Positions 41,005-50,904 of a stretch of 64,000 nucleotides of DNA are shown here, in pieces. Where the stretch lies: contig NZ_KB905900.1 in assembly GCF_000381085.1 (NCBI RefSeq), positions 1 to 64,000 of the forward strand, in the 5' to 3' direction. The position numbers and the translations under genes were made by a program. The notes beneath the pieces were generated by a model. It saw only the letters and a list, made by a program, of their open reading frames with translations, ran no database searches and had not been told where the DNA came from. The DNA is from Thiomicrorhabdus arctica DSM 13458. Its GTDB lineage: Bacteria > Pseudomonadota > Gammaproteobacteria > Thiomicrospirales > Thiomicrospiraceae. The first letter of the stretch is position 1. The number at the start of each line of letters is the position of its first letter.

Positions 41005-41901
41005 TTAAAAGTCATCACGTGGATTAAATGGCATGGTTTCAGCCATTTTTTCATAGAGTGCTTTTTGCTCATCGGTGACCGGCTCAGGCGCATGGATTTG
41101 AATCATCACATACTGATTACCCGGATCTTTCCCCAAACCTCGGCCTTTGATTCTAAGTTTTGCACCAGACTGTGTGCCTGCCGCAATGCCCATTTTAATC
41201 TTACCTTTAAGCGTGGGGATTTCAACCTTAGCCCCTAAAGCAGCCTCCCACGGTGTCAGCGGCAAATCTAAATAAACGTCTTTCCCATCCACTTCATAGT
41301 GCGGATGTTTCTGCAGATTTATTTCAATCAGAACGTCACCATCAGGCCCACCACTTACGCCACTAAACCCTTTCTCTTTGACACGAATTTTTTGGTCTTT
41401 AAGAACCCCTGCCGGGATTTTGATCTTAATAGGATGGGTATCATACGAATACGATTGGCTACGTGAATCACCTGTTTGTACATTGATGGTACGTTCAGTG
41501 CCTTCAATCGCTTCTTCTAACGTCAACATGATTTTAACGATTTGGTCGGCGCCTTTCTGAGGTCGGGCTTGTTGTTGTCCAAAACCGCCTTGCGCACCGC
41601 CGAAGCCTCCACCGCCAAACATATCGCCAAAGATGTCGCCGTAATCCTGACCGCCGCCAAAACCACCATGACCACCACCTGTGCCACGTTGCTGATAATC
41701 TGCGCCATACTGATCATACATATTGCGTTTTTCAGCATCACTTAAGGTTTCATAAGCTTCGCTCAGTTCTTTAAATTTGGCCTCATCACCCGTCGGTTTG
41801 TCTGGGTGAACTTTAGCCGCCATTTTACGGTAGGCTTTTTTAATTTCAGCATCACTCGCACTGCGAGAAACGCCCAAAATCGCATAATAATCTTTGCTCA
41901 T
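41005..41901 (-). CDS. cbpA: DnaJ-like curved-DNA-binding/co-chaperone protein
   Basis: A J-domain co-chaperone of 298 residues. The J domain at 1-68 has the HPD triad at 32-34; a Gly/Phe-rich linker covers about 72-118 and a DnaJ C-terminal peptide-binding domain fills the rest. The cysteine-rich zinc finger of DnaJ is absent, which makes it CbpA-type. It would stimulate DnaK and may bind DNA. It stands alone with its own terminator. Confidence 0.93.
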   Translation of the reverse strand: MSKDYYAILGVSRSASDAEIKKAYRKMAAKVHPDKPTGDEAKFKELSEAYETLSDAEKRNMYDQYGADYQQRGTGGGHGGFGGGQDYGDIFGDMFGGGGFGGAQGGFGQQQARPQKGADQIVKIMLTLEEAIEGTERTINVQTGDSRSQSYSYDTHPIKIKIPAGVLKDQKIRVKEKGFSGVSGGPDGDVLIEINLQKHPHYEVDGKDVYLDLPLTPWEAALGAKVEIPTLKGKIKMGIAAGTQSGAKLRIKGRGLGKDPGNQYVMIQIHAPEPVTDEQKALYEKMAETMPFNPRDDF

Positions 41902-42005
41902 TGCTTAACTTCTCTTTTAAAGATTTTAACTTTAGTAAATAATGACATATTAATAGAGGTAAAGTAGAGTATTTCAAGCCACCGTGCTTAAATAAACAAA
42001 ATATG

Positions 42006-42039
42006 ATGCGCCACACATCCATTCTGATGAGTGGCGCAT
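42006..42039 (-). terminator. Hairpin after the TonB receptor gene
   Basis: Nine-base-pair stem ATGCGCCAC (42006-42014) / GTGGCGCAT (42031-42039). The minus-strand tail is T-rich but interrupted. Confidence 0.5.
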
Positions 42040-42043
42040 TGGC

Positions 42044-44191
42044 TTAAAAGCCTAATCGGATGGAGAGTTTAAAGTTTCGTCCCTGGCCTAATGTGTAACC
42101 TTTGTACGTATCCAGGAAATCAACATACGCCGTGTCAAATAGGTTCTCTACAGATGCACTCAACTGCAGTTTTTGTTTATCAAGCCTAAACTCTGATTGG
42201 TAGCGTAAATCCCATAAAGCGTAAGCTTGGGTAGAGGCTCTACCGAATGGCATATTATCATATTGTGAAAAGGGTTCATATGAGCCAACCGCATCCTTGC
42301 TGGCCGCAAGTTTTAAACCTAAACTCACTTTTTGCTTTTGCAGACCTACAAAATCCACGGGCTGATAGTGTACATTCACCCGCAGGTTATTCGCGGGCAT
42401 TAAAGGCAAATATTGATGATTTTGAGTGTCGACACCCTCTATTAATTCTAATGCAAAATCAGTTGACCAGGCCTGGTCAATTTGCTGCTTTAAACTGAAT
42501 TCAAAACCACGAATCATTGCATCGGTTTGTTGTGTTTTCATTTCAGGGATCAGGTTACCTGATTCTGAAACTCGTTCACGACCTGTATTGGCCAAGTAGA
42601 TGTAGTGATCAATCCAGTTCTGGTAAACCGTGGCCGCCATTTGCGTTTTAGACGTTTGCCACCTTAATGAAAGGTCGGTATTCAATGCCGTTTCCGCTTT
42701 CAGATCAGGATTACCGATTTGATAGGCTTGCACTCCGCTATGTTCACCGCCTGCATATAACTCAAAAATCGTCGGCGCTCTAAAACCACGTGCGACATTG
42801 GCCGCTAGACTCCATTGGGGATCTAAACGGTAGGTTGCTCCCAGCGAGCCGGTCATAACTTCAAATTCACGCTGGTTATTACGCTCGTTAAACAGACCTA
42901 AATCGACAAAGTGCTGATTGTTTCCCCCCAAAGGGACTTGTGTCGTATGCCAATCGTAACGCGTGCCAAACTGTACAAGCCACTTGCCATAATCCGCCTC
43001 TTCAAACAGATAGAGGGCACGTTTAGACACGTCAGCCGTAGGCGTTAAGTGTCCTGAACGCAATACTTGCGTTTTTTCAGTGGTTTCAAGGCCTATTTCT
43101 CCCTGAAAACCGCCAATTTCAGGATGCTCTAAAGCCAGTTTAATATCATCGCGATTGACCAATAAATCTAAATAGCCTTCGGTGCCTTTGTCCTGAGCCA
43201 TGGTTTCATAAGGCAAATCATGCGAGGCTTCACGCGCGTTACGCGTATGTGTCCAAGTCGGTTTTAAAACCCAGTCATTGCCTAACTCAAACTCTGTTTT
43301 TAGCTGAGTCTCGTCATTTTGCAATTTTTGTCCAGAGGCTAAAGCTTCAAATTGTCCATTCACCTCTTCGACACCCAAATAGTTTTGCTTAGATCGCCAT
43401 TGCGTATGACGCAACTCAACCATCCCCCAATCTGTTTGATAACCGACTCCAATATTGGCCGATTGATTATCAAAATTAGTAAACGGCACTTTACCCACAA
43501 ATAACGGTTGGTCATTAGGCGCCCCTCCTAGCGACGCAGGGTTGGCTATCGAAACATTCGGTACCGTAAAATCACTGCCCGTGCGTTTTACCACTCCAGC
43601 CGTCAAGCCAAACTGTTCGGAGCCAACACCCACCTTCGCGCCCAACATAGTCTCTTGGTTGTTGCTCTTATATTCGGTGGCGATCTCCCCTTGCACCGAT
43701 TGATTATAGGGAATGGGAGCTTGAATGAGATTGACCACGCCACCGAGCGCCTCTGAACCATAGAGCACGCTTTGTGGACCACGAATCACCTCTATCGACT
43801 CGGCCAAGTAACTGTCCGTATTCGGTAAATGTCTCGTGCCATAAGCTTGATAATCTGTACTTTGACCATTCGAAAGAACTTTGACCCGATTGCCTGTTAA
43901 GCCGCGAATCACAGGTTTACCCGATTGCGCTCCCGCAGACATATTATTCACGCCTGGAATGGCTTCAAGGACTTGTCCTAAAGAGCCGCTATCACGAACT
44001 AATTTATCGCTCGCGGTTAAACGGTCAATCTGTGAAGGCACTTCAAATGCTTGATGGTCATGAACGGGAGAAGCTGAAATGGTCACTTCAGATAGAGTTG
44101 TTATTGTGTCTGTCTCTGCATTGGCTTTTGAAAAGCCAGAGAGTGACACACTGACGAAAAAAATCGTCAGCACTGCTTTATTTAATCGCAT
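42044..44191 (-). CDS. TonB-dependent outer-membrane receptor
   Basis: A 715-residue outer-membrane receptor. A signal peptide (about 1-25) precedes a TonB-box-like TLSEVTISA, the plug domain (SLGQVLEAIPGVNNMSAGAQSGKPVIRG and SIEVIRGPQSVLYGSEALGGVVN) and a 22-strand-type barrel ending in phenylalanine (SIRLGF). The small His-rich gene upstream and the plug sequence recall zinc receptors of the ZnuD type, but siderophore or cobalamin uptake cannot be excluded. An exact palindrome copy at 42466 is translated as DQAWS. Confidence 0.9.
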   Translation of the reverse strand: MRLNKAVLTIFFVSVSLSGFSKANAETDTITTLSEVTISASPVHDHQAFEVPSQIDRLTASDKLVRDSGSLGQVLEAIPGVNNMSAGAQSGKPVIRGLTGNRVKVLSNGQSTDYQAYGTRHLPNTDSYLAESIEVIRGPQSVLYGSEALGGVVNLIQAPIPYNQSVQGEIATEYKSNNQETMLGAKVGVGSEQFGLTAGVVKRTGSDFTVPNVSIANPASLGGAPNDQPLFVGKVPFTNFDNQSANIGVGYQTDWGMVELRHTQWRSKQNYLGVEEVNGQFEALASGQKLQNDETQLKTEFELGNDWVLKPTWTHTRNAREASHDLPYETMAQDKGTEGYLDLLVNRDDIKLALEHPEIGGFQGEIGLETTEKTQVLRSGHLTPTADVSKRALYLFEEADYGKWLVQFGTRYDWHTTQVPLGGNNQHFVDLGLFNERNNQREFEVMTGSLGATYRLDPQWSLAANVARGFRAPTIFELYAGGEHSGVQAYQIGNPDLKAETALNTDLSLRWQTSKTQMAATVYQNWIDHYIYLANTGRERVSESGNLIPEMKTQQTDAMIRGFEFSLKQQIDQAWSTDFALELIEGVDTQNHQYLPLMPANNLRVNVHYQPVDFVGLQKQKVSLGLKLAASKDAVGSYEPFSQYDNMPFGRASTQAYALWDLRYQSEFRLDKQKLQLSASVENLFDTAYVDFLDTYKGYTLGQGRNFKLSIRLGF
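42466..42477. repeat. ACCAGGCCTGGT palindrome within TonB receptor gene
   Basis: An exact copy, read on the minus strand as DQAWS. Confidence 0.95.
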
Positions 44192-44238
44192 GCTAAATCC
44201 TAATTATTATAATTTGTAAGGTAAAAAACAACTAATAA

Positions 44239-44547
44239 TTAGGCTAAAGGTGGGGCTCTGCTGTAGGTGTAAGGTTGATAGACGGAATTATAAACTGAAA
44301 CCAGCGTACTATTGGGTGACAGAAGAGGTGGCGGCACGTTGAGTTGGGCCGAATAAGGCTCAATATCATCAATGGGTTGCGCTAAGTGGTCAAACAGGTC
44401 ACAACTGACCGTGTGTTCATGGAAAGGGTGAGTTTCAGCATGCCATAGTCCAACCGTTTGAGCTAAAACAAACAGTAAAATAAAAGGTGCTGTCCACTTA
44501 AGATTTAAGTGCGACACATCAAATAGTGACATAGAGCGAAGATTCAT
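44239..44547 (-). CDS. Small membrane protein with His-rich loop
   Basis: I do not recognise a named family, though it resembles the small DUF2946-like proteins often found before metal-linked TonB receptors. One hydrophobic helix (about 17-35) is followed by HAETHPFHEHTVSCDLFDHL, with five histidines and a cysteine that could bind metal outside the membrane. The tail ends YSRAPPLA. I chose the ATG at 44545-44547; a GTG at 44595 would add 16 residues. Neither start has a clear ribosome site. It ends 48 bp before the receptor gene and is probably co-transcribed. Confidence 0.65.
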   Translation of the reverse strand: MNLRSMSLFDVSHLNLKWTAPFILLFVLAQTVGLWHAETHPFHEHTVSCDLFDHLAQPIDDIEPYSAQLNVPPPLLSPNSTLVSVYNSVYQPYTYSRAPPLA

Positions 44548-44746
44548 GGACGGAATTATAAACCAACTTTCGCGTAAAATGAGGCTATTTCGCACCCTTA
44601 CTAAGCACGCGTCCTTCCAATCAGACCCATCAAACTTAAGTCTATTTTAGGCTGTTTTTATTAAGTATTAATCCTCTACCTGTATATAATCATTCCAACA
44701 GACTTAAAAAATACTTTTCACTGAATTTTATAGGGCGATCTCATCC

Positions 44747-46387
44747 ATGGCAAATTCTCCACTCGCGGGCAAAAAAGCCCCTTACTCCCTGTTAGAAAAT
44801 ATTCCTCTTTTAATGACAGACTATTACACTCACAAACCCGATGTCAGCAACCCTGATCAAGCGGTCAGTTTTGGAACCTCTGGACATCGTGGTTGTTCGA
44901 GTAAAACCACCTTTAATGAAAACCATATTTCAGGGATTTGCCAGGCGATTGTTGAGTACCGTGATTTACAGAACACCAATGGTCCGTTGTATATCGGCAT
45001 GGATACCCATGCACTGTCTGAAGCAGCGCATGCCACGGCGATTGAAGTCTTTGCCGCCAATAAGGTTCATGTCATTATTCAGTCGAATGGTCGCTACACA
45101 CCTACCCCTGTGATTTCGCATGCCATCCTTACTTACAATAAAGGGCGCCAAACTGGTTTCGCCGATGGTGTGATTATTACTCCTTCGCACAACCCCCCAC
45201 AGGACGGTGGCTTTAAATACAACTTACCCACGGGTGGCCCCGCGGATACCGATGCCACGTCATGGATTCAAGATCGTGCCAATGAGATTATTTTGGAAGG
45301 CTTGACTAAAGTAAAACGGTTATTGTTAACGCAAGCAATGGCTTCGGATTATGTCACCCCTACGGATTTAATCATGCCTTATGTTGAAAACCTGGATAAG
45401 GTCGTCAATATGCAAGCCATTAAAGACGCTGGCTTAACATTGGCGATCGATCCAATGGGCGGCGCAGCGGTTGATTATTGGCAACCTATTGCCGAGCTTT
45501 ACGGTTTAAATTTAACGATTATCAACCCACGAGTTGACCCGACCTTTTCGTTTATGCATGTTGATAAAGATGGTAAAATTCGCATGGATTGTTCATCCTC
45601 TTACGCCATGGCAGGCCTGATTAAACTGAAAGACAACTATGACTTGGCGTTTGGTAATGATCCAGATGTCGATCGTCACGGCATCGTCACCAAATCGGTT
45701 GGCCTGATGAACCCTAACCACTATTTAGCCGTGGTTATCCAATATCTATTTACACATCGTCCGGACTGGCCGAACAAGGCCGCCGTTGGCAAAACAGTCG
45801 TGTCTAGCTCTATGATTGACCGTGTTGCGAAAGCCAATCATCTAAATTTGTCAGAAGTACCAGTGGGTTTTAAATGGTTTGTCGATGGTTTGCAAAACGG
45901 GACACTTGGATTTGGCGGTGAGGAGTCTGCAGGCGCGTCTTTCTTACGCTTTGATGGTAGCCCCTGGAGTACCGATAAAGACGGCATTATCCTTAATTTA
46001 CTCGCCGCAGAAATGATGGCCGTCACCGGCAAAGATCCTGGCGTGTTGTATCAAGAACTCACAGCACAGTTTGGCGATCCTATTTACAGTCGCATTGATG
46101 CGCCAGCCAACCGTGCGGAGAAAGCCATTTTAAGCACGCTTTCGTCCGAGATGGTCAAAGCGAATAGCTTAGCGGGCGAACCCATTACGGCTAAATTGAC
46201 ACATGCCCCCGGTAATGGCGCGTCGATTGGCGGTCTCAAAATCACGACCGAAAACGGTTGGTTTGCGGCCCGTCCTTCGGGCACTGAAGAGATTTATAAA
46301 ATCTATGCTGAAAGCTTTAAAGGCCAGGCACATTTGGATCAAATTCTTGAAGAAGCCAAAGCCATTGTCGCAGATGCTCTCCAGTAA
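44747..46387 (+). CDS. pgm: Phosphoglucomutase (alpha-D-glucose phosphate-specific)
   Basis: Interconverts glucose 1-phosphate and glucose 6-phosphate. The 546 residues show SFGTSGHRG at 41-49 and the active loop [12 protein letters not shown] with the phosphoserine at about 147. The magnesium loop [10 protein letters not shown], the sugar loop [14 protein letters not shown] and the C-terminal phosphate-binding [13 protein letters not shown] are also present. Full length for the E. coli Pgm type. A near-palindrome (ACCAGACCTGGT, 46387-46398) lies between it and the next gene, 23 bp downstream. Confidence 0.96.
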   Translation: MANSPLAGKKAPYSLLENIPLLMTDYYTHKPDVSNPDQAVSFGTSGHRGCSSKTTFNENHISGICQAIVEYRDLQNTNGPLYIGMDTHALSEAAHATAIEVFAANKVHVIIQSNGRYTPTPVISHAILTYNKGRQTGFADGVIITPSHNPPQDGGFKYNLPTGGPADTDATSWIQDRANEIILEGLTKVKRLLLTQAMASDYVTPTDLIMPYVENLDKVVNMQAIKDAGLTLAIDPMGGAAVDYWQPIAELYGLNLTIINPRVDPTFSFMHVDKDGKIRMDCSSSYAMAGLIKLKDNYDLAFGNDPDVDRHGIVTKSVGLMNPNHYLAVVIQYLFTHRPDWPNKAAVGKTVVSSSMIDRVAKANHLNLSEVPVGFKWFVDGLQNGTLGFGGEESAGASFLRFDGSPWSTDKDGIILNLLAAEMMAVTGKDPGVLYQELTAQFGDPIYSRIDAPANRAEKAILSTLSSEMVKANSLAGEPITAKLTHAPGNGASIGGLKITTENGWFAARPSGTEEIYKIYAESFKGQAHLDQILEEAKAIVADALQ

Positions 46388-46410
46388 CCAGACCTGGTAG
46401 GAACAGTTCA

Positions 46411-47325
46411 ATGACCTTGACAAAACACCCCTCTCAAACCAAGCAAAAAGTTACTACTGTCTCTTTAGTGTTAGGCAGTGGCGGTGCACGTGGTATGGCG
46501 CACATTGGCATTATTCGTTGGTTGGAAGCACACAACTACCAGATAAAATCAATCTCTGGCAGCTCCATAGGTGCGTTGATTGGCGGCATTTATGCCGCCG
46601 GCAAACTTGATGAATGTGAAACCTGGTTTAAAGAGTTGAGCAATACCGATATCATTGCACTCAGTGACATTGCATGGAACCGCAGTGGTCTCATTAAAGG
46701 CGACAAACTCGTCAACGCCTTTAGAAATCTAATAGGCAATCCTAACATTGAAGACCTGAACATTCCCTTTACCGCCGTCGCGACTGATATTGAAAATGAG
46801 AAGGAGATCTGGCTACAAAAAGGTTCACTACTCGATGCTATGCGTGCCTCGACAGCCCTGCCGATGGTATTCACTCCCGTCTACACAGATGGCTTAACAC
46901 TGGTAGATGGTGGGGTACTCAACCCTGTGCCCATAGCGCCCACCTTCGGGCAAACCAACGATTTAATCATAGCGGTCAATCTTGGTGGCAAACCTAAAGT
47001 AGCTGAACTGCCAGTCGTCCCCATAGAAACAGACCTCAATGAGGATTCTTGGTTAAATCATGTTACCGCTTTATTCGATTCTCTGTTCGCTCGATTCAGC
47101 GATGAAACATCTGAGACTGAACCCACCTTAAATTGGGATATGATTGATATCAGCAACAAAGCTTTTGATAGTATGCAAAGCAGTATCGCGCGCCAACAAC
47201 TTGCCGCTTATCCACCCGACATCATCATTGAAATCCCCCGCGATGCTTGTGGCATGCTGGAGTTCAACAAAATCAATGAGATGATTGAGCTTGGCTATCG
47301 AACGGCCGAAAACACCCTCGGCTAA
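46411..47325 (+). CDS. Patatin-like phospholipase (RssA type)
   Basis: Serine hydrolase of 304 residues with a Ser-Asp dyad. The oxyanion loop is GSGGARGMAHIG near 23-34, the nucleophile lies in GSSIGALIGG near 50, and the catalytic aspartate in the DGG of TLVDGGVLNPVP near 168. This pattern fits the RssA/YchK group of patatin-like proteins. No signal peptide, so cytoplasmic or peripheral. It probably acts on lipid esters; substrate unknown. It follows pgm closely. Confidence 0.9.
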   Translation: MTLTKHPSQTKQKVTTVSLVLGSGGARGMAHIGIIRWLEAHNYQIKSISGSSIGALIGGIYAAGKLDECETWFKELSNTDIIALSDIAWNRSGLIKGDKLVNAFRNLIGNPNIEDLNIPFTAVATDIENEKEIWLQKGSLLDAMRASTALPMVFTPVYTDGLTLVDGGVLNPVPIAPTFGQTNDLIIAVNLGGKPKVAELPVVPIETDLNEDSWLNHVTALFDSLFARFSDETSETEPTLNWDMIDISNKAFDSMQSSIARQQLAAYPPDIIIEIPRDACGMLEFNKINEMIELGYRTAENTLG

Positions 47326-47518
47326 TGATGCCAACATCTAAAAGAACGACACGGTGTGACACGCCCTATTAACGTTACACCTTTGCCACGAAAAGATCGC
47401 TTGCATTCCTGACACAAACTCTCGAAAATAACCCACAAAATTGGCCACATAGACTATCGCCTCACAGAGGTTATTTATAGATATTCTGCCGCTATTAATC
47501 ATAAAAGGATTTCCCTCC

Positions 47519-48082
47519 ATGCCTAAAGTCAGTGAACTTAAAAAAGGCGACGTTGTTGATATCAATGGCGTTCCCCACATTCTTAAAACCTACGATGTTC
47601 GCAACCCCTCTTCACGTGGCGCATCAACCCTTTATAAAATGCGTTTTAACAATCTGAAAACTGGACAAAAAGTCGATGAAACGTTTAAAAGTGACGACAT
47701 GATAAAAGAGATCGACTGCCCTAAAGTACAGGTCATGTTCTCCTATATCGATGGTGAAGATTATGTTTTCATGAACAATGAAGACTACAGCCAATATCTA
47801 TTAAATACTGATGAATTAGAAGATGAGAAAAAATACCTTACCGAAGGACTCGGCGGTATTACTGCAATTTTATGGGATGACCAAATATTAGCCATCGAAA
47901 TGCCAACGAACGTTGAATTAGAAATTGTTGAAACCAACCCTGGATCAAAGTCTTCTGGTGCAGGCCGAACCAAACCTGCCAAGCTATCAACGGGTTATGA
48001 GATTCAGGTACCTGAATTTATTGAACCGAATGAGATTGTGAAGGTTAGTACTTTGACCGGTAAGTTTTTATCTCGCGCTTAA
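47519..48082 (+). CDS. efpL: Elongation factor P-like protein EfpL (YeiP)
   Basis: Ribosome-binding factor of the EF-P family that relieves stalling at certain peptide motifs. The 187 residues fold as three beta-barrels (KOW-like, OB, C-terminal). The loop near 31-40 reads PSSRGASTLYKMRF, with arginine at the tip where classical EF-P has a modified lysine; this is the YeiP/EfpL hallmark. VMFSYIDGEDYVFMNNEDY and LSTGYEIQVPEFI are also typical. A hairpin and a repeat fragment follow. Confidence 0.93.
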   Translation: MPKVSELKKGDVVDINGVPHILKTYDVRNPSSRGASTLYKMRFNNLKTGQKVDETFKSDDMIKEIDCPKVQVMFSYIDGEDYVFMNNEDYSQYLLNTDELEDEKKYLTEGLGGITAILWDDQILAIEMPTNVELEIVETNPGSKSSGAGRTKPAKLSTGYEIQVPEFIEPNEIVKVSTLTGKFLSRA

Positions 48083-48149
48083 CACGCGTCCCGCGAAATT
48101 TTAATCACCAGAAGGCCAAATCACGATTTTTTAGAATGAATACTTGGCT

Positions 48150-48210
48150 CTTAGGGTTTGACCCTGCGCTCACATAACATTTTAAAGCCGCAGTACGTGC
48201 CAGGCCTGGT
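48150..48210 (-). repeat. Fragment of the structured repeat, copy G
   Basis: Read on the minus strand it runs from a near-palindrome (ACCAGGCCTGGC) through GCGGCTTTAAAAT, TTATGTGAGCGCA and GGTCAAA, matching the head of copy E 25 kb away. Nothing of the downstream hairpins remains. Confidence 0.8.
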
Positions 48211-48217
48211 CATCTTT

Positions 48218-48246
48218 AAAAGCGTGGATTAATCCGCGCTTTTTTC
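48218..48246 (+). terminator. Intrinsic terminator after efpL
   Basis: Stem AAAAGCG / CGCTTTT around GGATTAATCC, with a T-run. It overlaps the last codons of the convergent gene. Confidence 0.7.
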
Positions 48247-49710
48247 GTTTAACAATGTCTCTATTTTCTGTAAATGCTGTTTGGCATCCCATTCGGTTGC
48301 ACCAAACAACGCCAGGCGTACTTGCCCTTTTTTATCGATGAGATAACTGCTTGGATAAGCAAAGACTTTCCAATCTTTAACGGCAATAGCTGCTTCATCT
48401 AACAATACTGGAAAGTTGACAGGATGAGCTTTTAGAAAGGCCTCCACTTCGGTGGAATCTTCCCCCAAGTTCACAGCGAGTATTTCAAAATCTTGCTGTG
48501 CGTTTTTGTTTGCATAATGACTTTTTAAACGCGCCATTGAGGGCATCTCATGAACGCAAGGCGGACACCAACTTGCCCAGAAATTCAGTAACACTACTTT
48601 GCCTTTATAGTTCTCCAGACTGACCTTTTGACCCGTGGTACTCATGAGATTAAGCGGTCTGTTTTGTTCGCCTTTAAACGCCTGAAGTTCGACTGAGCGA
48701 GTATCTTCAACCGGCATAGAATCAGTTTGTTTGAGCGCTAAAGAGTGACGTTCAGTTGACAGATAGGGTAACTGCAAAGAGAGCATTCGACGTATTTTAT
48801 CGGCTAATTGACTTGCTTGTTGCTGCTCAACCGGCAGCGCATCTGGACGAAAATAGAAGCGATCGCGGGTTTGGAGTTGCAGATGAATAAATACGTCACT
48901 GCCTGCCTTTTCTAAGGAATCTGCTAAAGTCATTACCCGCCAACGCCATGGCGACAGCTCGGCTTGCAGAATACTCACGGGTAAATTTAATGCGGCAACC
49001 TGCGGCCAATATTGAGCCTCTTCACCGGGCTGTGGGGTATTTAGGTACAGATTAGGATTAAGTAAAATCAATCCTAAATGGTTTTGGGGCGTTTTCTGGT
49101 AATCTTGCAAGCCACGCACAGCGAGTTGCCCTGCTTTATTGGCAGCCACAACCCATAAGGCGGTTATGCTTGCCTTGGGTTGGTTTATTTTGGTTTGCTC
49201 GGAGTCGATATTTATTGAGGTAACCTGTTCTTGTATCGCGCTTGTCTGAGCTAACCCAATTAGCTGTGAAAGCCACTCTGTCGGTATTTCGTCGACCGCA
49301 CTGGGTGTCGGCGATAAAAACAGCGGTTCATAGAGATCGACAAACCAACTCTCGATGCCATAACGTGCCAATTGCTCAGCCAGTTTCTTTTCGGCAGATA
49401 AGACACCGTATTCGGAAGGCAACCACAGCAAACGGGCTTGTATTACTGGTACCGATTTAAGCTCTCGAACGGGAATCAGTTTTTGTAAATTGAGTCTCGT
49501 ATCATTTAACTCAATGGAGGCCTCATGCCAACTCCAAAGCACCTTCTCTTGCTGAACAGCATCCGGTTGAATAATTGGTTTTTCTTGTGCATGCAATACA
49601 TTAGAAACACATACCAATGATAGCGCCCACAACGTTACCAGGCCTGGTTTAATCCAAATTTTACCGAAAAAAACAACCACGTTTAGCATTCTTCTAAAAT
49701 CCTCAACCAT
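48229..49710 (-). CDS. Fusion of alpha/beta-hydrolase-like and TlpA thioredoxin domains
   Basis: An exported protein of 493 residues with a signal sequence (about 23-41). Residues 45-320 resemble the poorly known DUF3530-type alpha/beta-hydrolase fold (QARLLWLPSEYG, GLILLNPNLYL), though a clear catalytic serine motif is not evident. Residues 345-493 form a TlpA/ResA-type periplasmic thioredoxin with WCPPC at 381-385 and the cis-proline region FAYPSSYLID. Probably a periplasmic thiol oxidoreductase. A second ATG seven codons in is an alternative start. A palindrome copy lies in the signal-peptide region. Confidence 0.8.
   Translation of the reverse strand: MVEDFRRMLNVVVFFGKIWIKPGLVTLWALSLVCVSNVLHAQEKPIIQPDAVQQEKVLWSWHEASIELNDTRLNLQKLIPVRELKSVPVIQARLLWLPSEYGVLSAEKKLAEQLARYGIESWFVDLYEPLFLSPTPSAVDEIPTEWLSQLIGLAQTSAIQEQVTSINIDSEQTKINQPKASITALWVVAANKAGQLAVRGLQDYQKTPQNHLGLILLNPNLYLNTPQPGEEAQYWPQVAALNLPVSILQAELSPWRWRVMTLADSLEKAGSDVFIHLQLQTRDRFYFRPDALPVEQQQASQLADKIRRMLSLQLPYLSTERHSLALKQTDSMPVEDTRSVELQAFKGEQNRPLNLMSTTGQKVSLENYKGKVVLLNFWASWCPPCVHEMPSMARLKSHYANKNAQQDFEILAVNLGEDSTEVEAFLKAHPVNFPVLLDEAAIAVKDWKVFAYPSSYLIDKKGQVRLALFGATEWDAKQHLQKIETLLNEKSAD
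49637..49648. repeat. ACCAGGCCTGGT palindrome within the TlpA-fusion gene
   Basis: An exact copy in the signal-peptide region, here read as KPGLVT rather than QAW. Confidence 0.95.
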
Positions 49711-50204
49711 TTGATTCTAAAAAGTTTAATAAACTTTGTAAAACGTTAAACAGAATTGCGTATTTAAATACCGACTAAGTCTAAGAGTAGACCACAAACC
49801 TATACCGCTGTATACGAAAATTAAGCATGGGAATGTATGTTAAGCACGCATTTGAGCAGTAAAAAATTTAAAGGCCGACTCAGCATCTATTTTAAACCCT
49901 GCATCACCGTGATCATTGGATTGCTTTACCTTGCCTAATCTTAGGCAATACAGGCTAAAAGTTCGTTTACGGCATAAAATAACACTCACTTTATAAACGA
50001 TAAAAACAAAGGTCTTAACCTGCTAAGCATAGTAGAGCCTTAGACCTGCCAGGTTTTAATTAAAATAAAAACATCCACCGCTCAAAACATTCATTAAATT
50101 CTCTTATAAAACAACATTATTATTAACCTAGTGGGTTTAATCTCTTTTAGATTAAAATAAAGGTTCAAATCATTCTTGTCCATAATTATCAAGGGAGAAT
50201 AAAC
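49711..50204. other. Intergenic gap between TlpA fusion and rhodanese gene
   Basis: 494 bp of AT-rich sequence without a convincing gene. Small hairpins such as TTGCCTAA/TTAGGCAA near 49929 and AGGTCT/AGACCT near 50012-50047 are visible. A possible partial palindrome (GACCTGCCAGGT) is at about 50044. Confidence 0.5.
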
Positions 50205-50867
50205 ATGAACCACCATAAGTTTCTGCCCATCTGCATTATTGCCTTCATGGTGAGCGGTACGGCTTTCGCCCAAACAGCTGAACCCAAGTTTAAGGTCAAT
50301 ATCACTCAAGACATTGGCTCCATAACCGTACAACACCAAGGCAAACCCGTCACTATCCAGCGTAATCAAAATACCCAGAACAAAATCATTGATGACTATG
50401 CGTTGACTTCAAGAGAGTGCCCGCCCTTTTGCGTACAACCTATACAGCTATTACCTGGGGTACATACCATTGGTGAGATTGAGATGATTGGCTTTTTACA
50501 ACGTGTTGCAAAGGGTGACAAGGGTCTATTGATTATTGATTCTAGAACGCCTGATTGGGTGGCTAAAGGCACCATCCCCAGTGCGGTCAATATTCCCTGG
50601 ACACAACTTTACCGTAAAGCCTCAAACTACGAACCGATTGTGGTTGAAAGCATTTTAACGGATCGTTTTGGGGCAACGATTGAAGATAATATCTGGGATT
50701 TTTCTAAAGCCAAAGAGTTGGTATTGTTCTGCAATGGCCCTTGGTGTGGCCAATCGCCGACTAATATCAAAGCGCTGGTGAGCATGGGTTATCCTGCCCA
50801 TAAAACCCATTGGTATCGGGGCGGTATGCAGGCATGGAATTCATTAGGCTTGACGACAGTCAAGTGA
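50205..50867 (+). CDS. Periplasmic rhodanese-domain protein
   Basis: 220 residues with a signal peptide ending AFA (about residue 22). After a linker, a rhodanese domain spans about 95-218: LLIIDSRTPDWVAKGTIPSAVNIPW, then the active loop CNGPWCGQSP, whose first cysteine would carry the persulfide, and WYRGGMQAWNSLGL. A second cysteine pair (ECPPFC near 66-71) may form a disulfide. GGGAG lies nine bases before the ATG. Its sulfur donor is unknown. Confidence 0.87.
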   Translation: MNHHKFLPICIIAFMVSGTAFAQTAEPKFKVNITQDIGSITVQHQGKPVTIQRNQNTQNKIIDDYALTSRECPPFCVQPIQLLPGVHTIGEIEMIGFLQRVAKGDKGLLIIDSRTPDWVAKGTIPSAVNIPWTQLYRKASNYEPIVVESILTDRFGATIEDNIWDFSKAKELVLFCNGPWCGQSPTNIKALVSMGYPAHKTHWYRGGMQAWNSLGLTTVK

Positions 50868-50904
50868 TCAAGCACTACCGAGATTAAACGCTTATAACGA
50901 CAAC

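Noticed and set aside
44548-44746. Zur-type operator upstream of the TonB/His-rich pair
   Set aside because: No good palindrome resembling the gammaproteobacterial Zur box was found.
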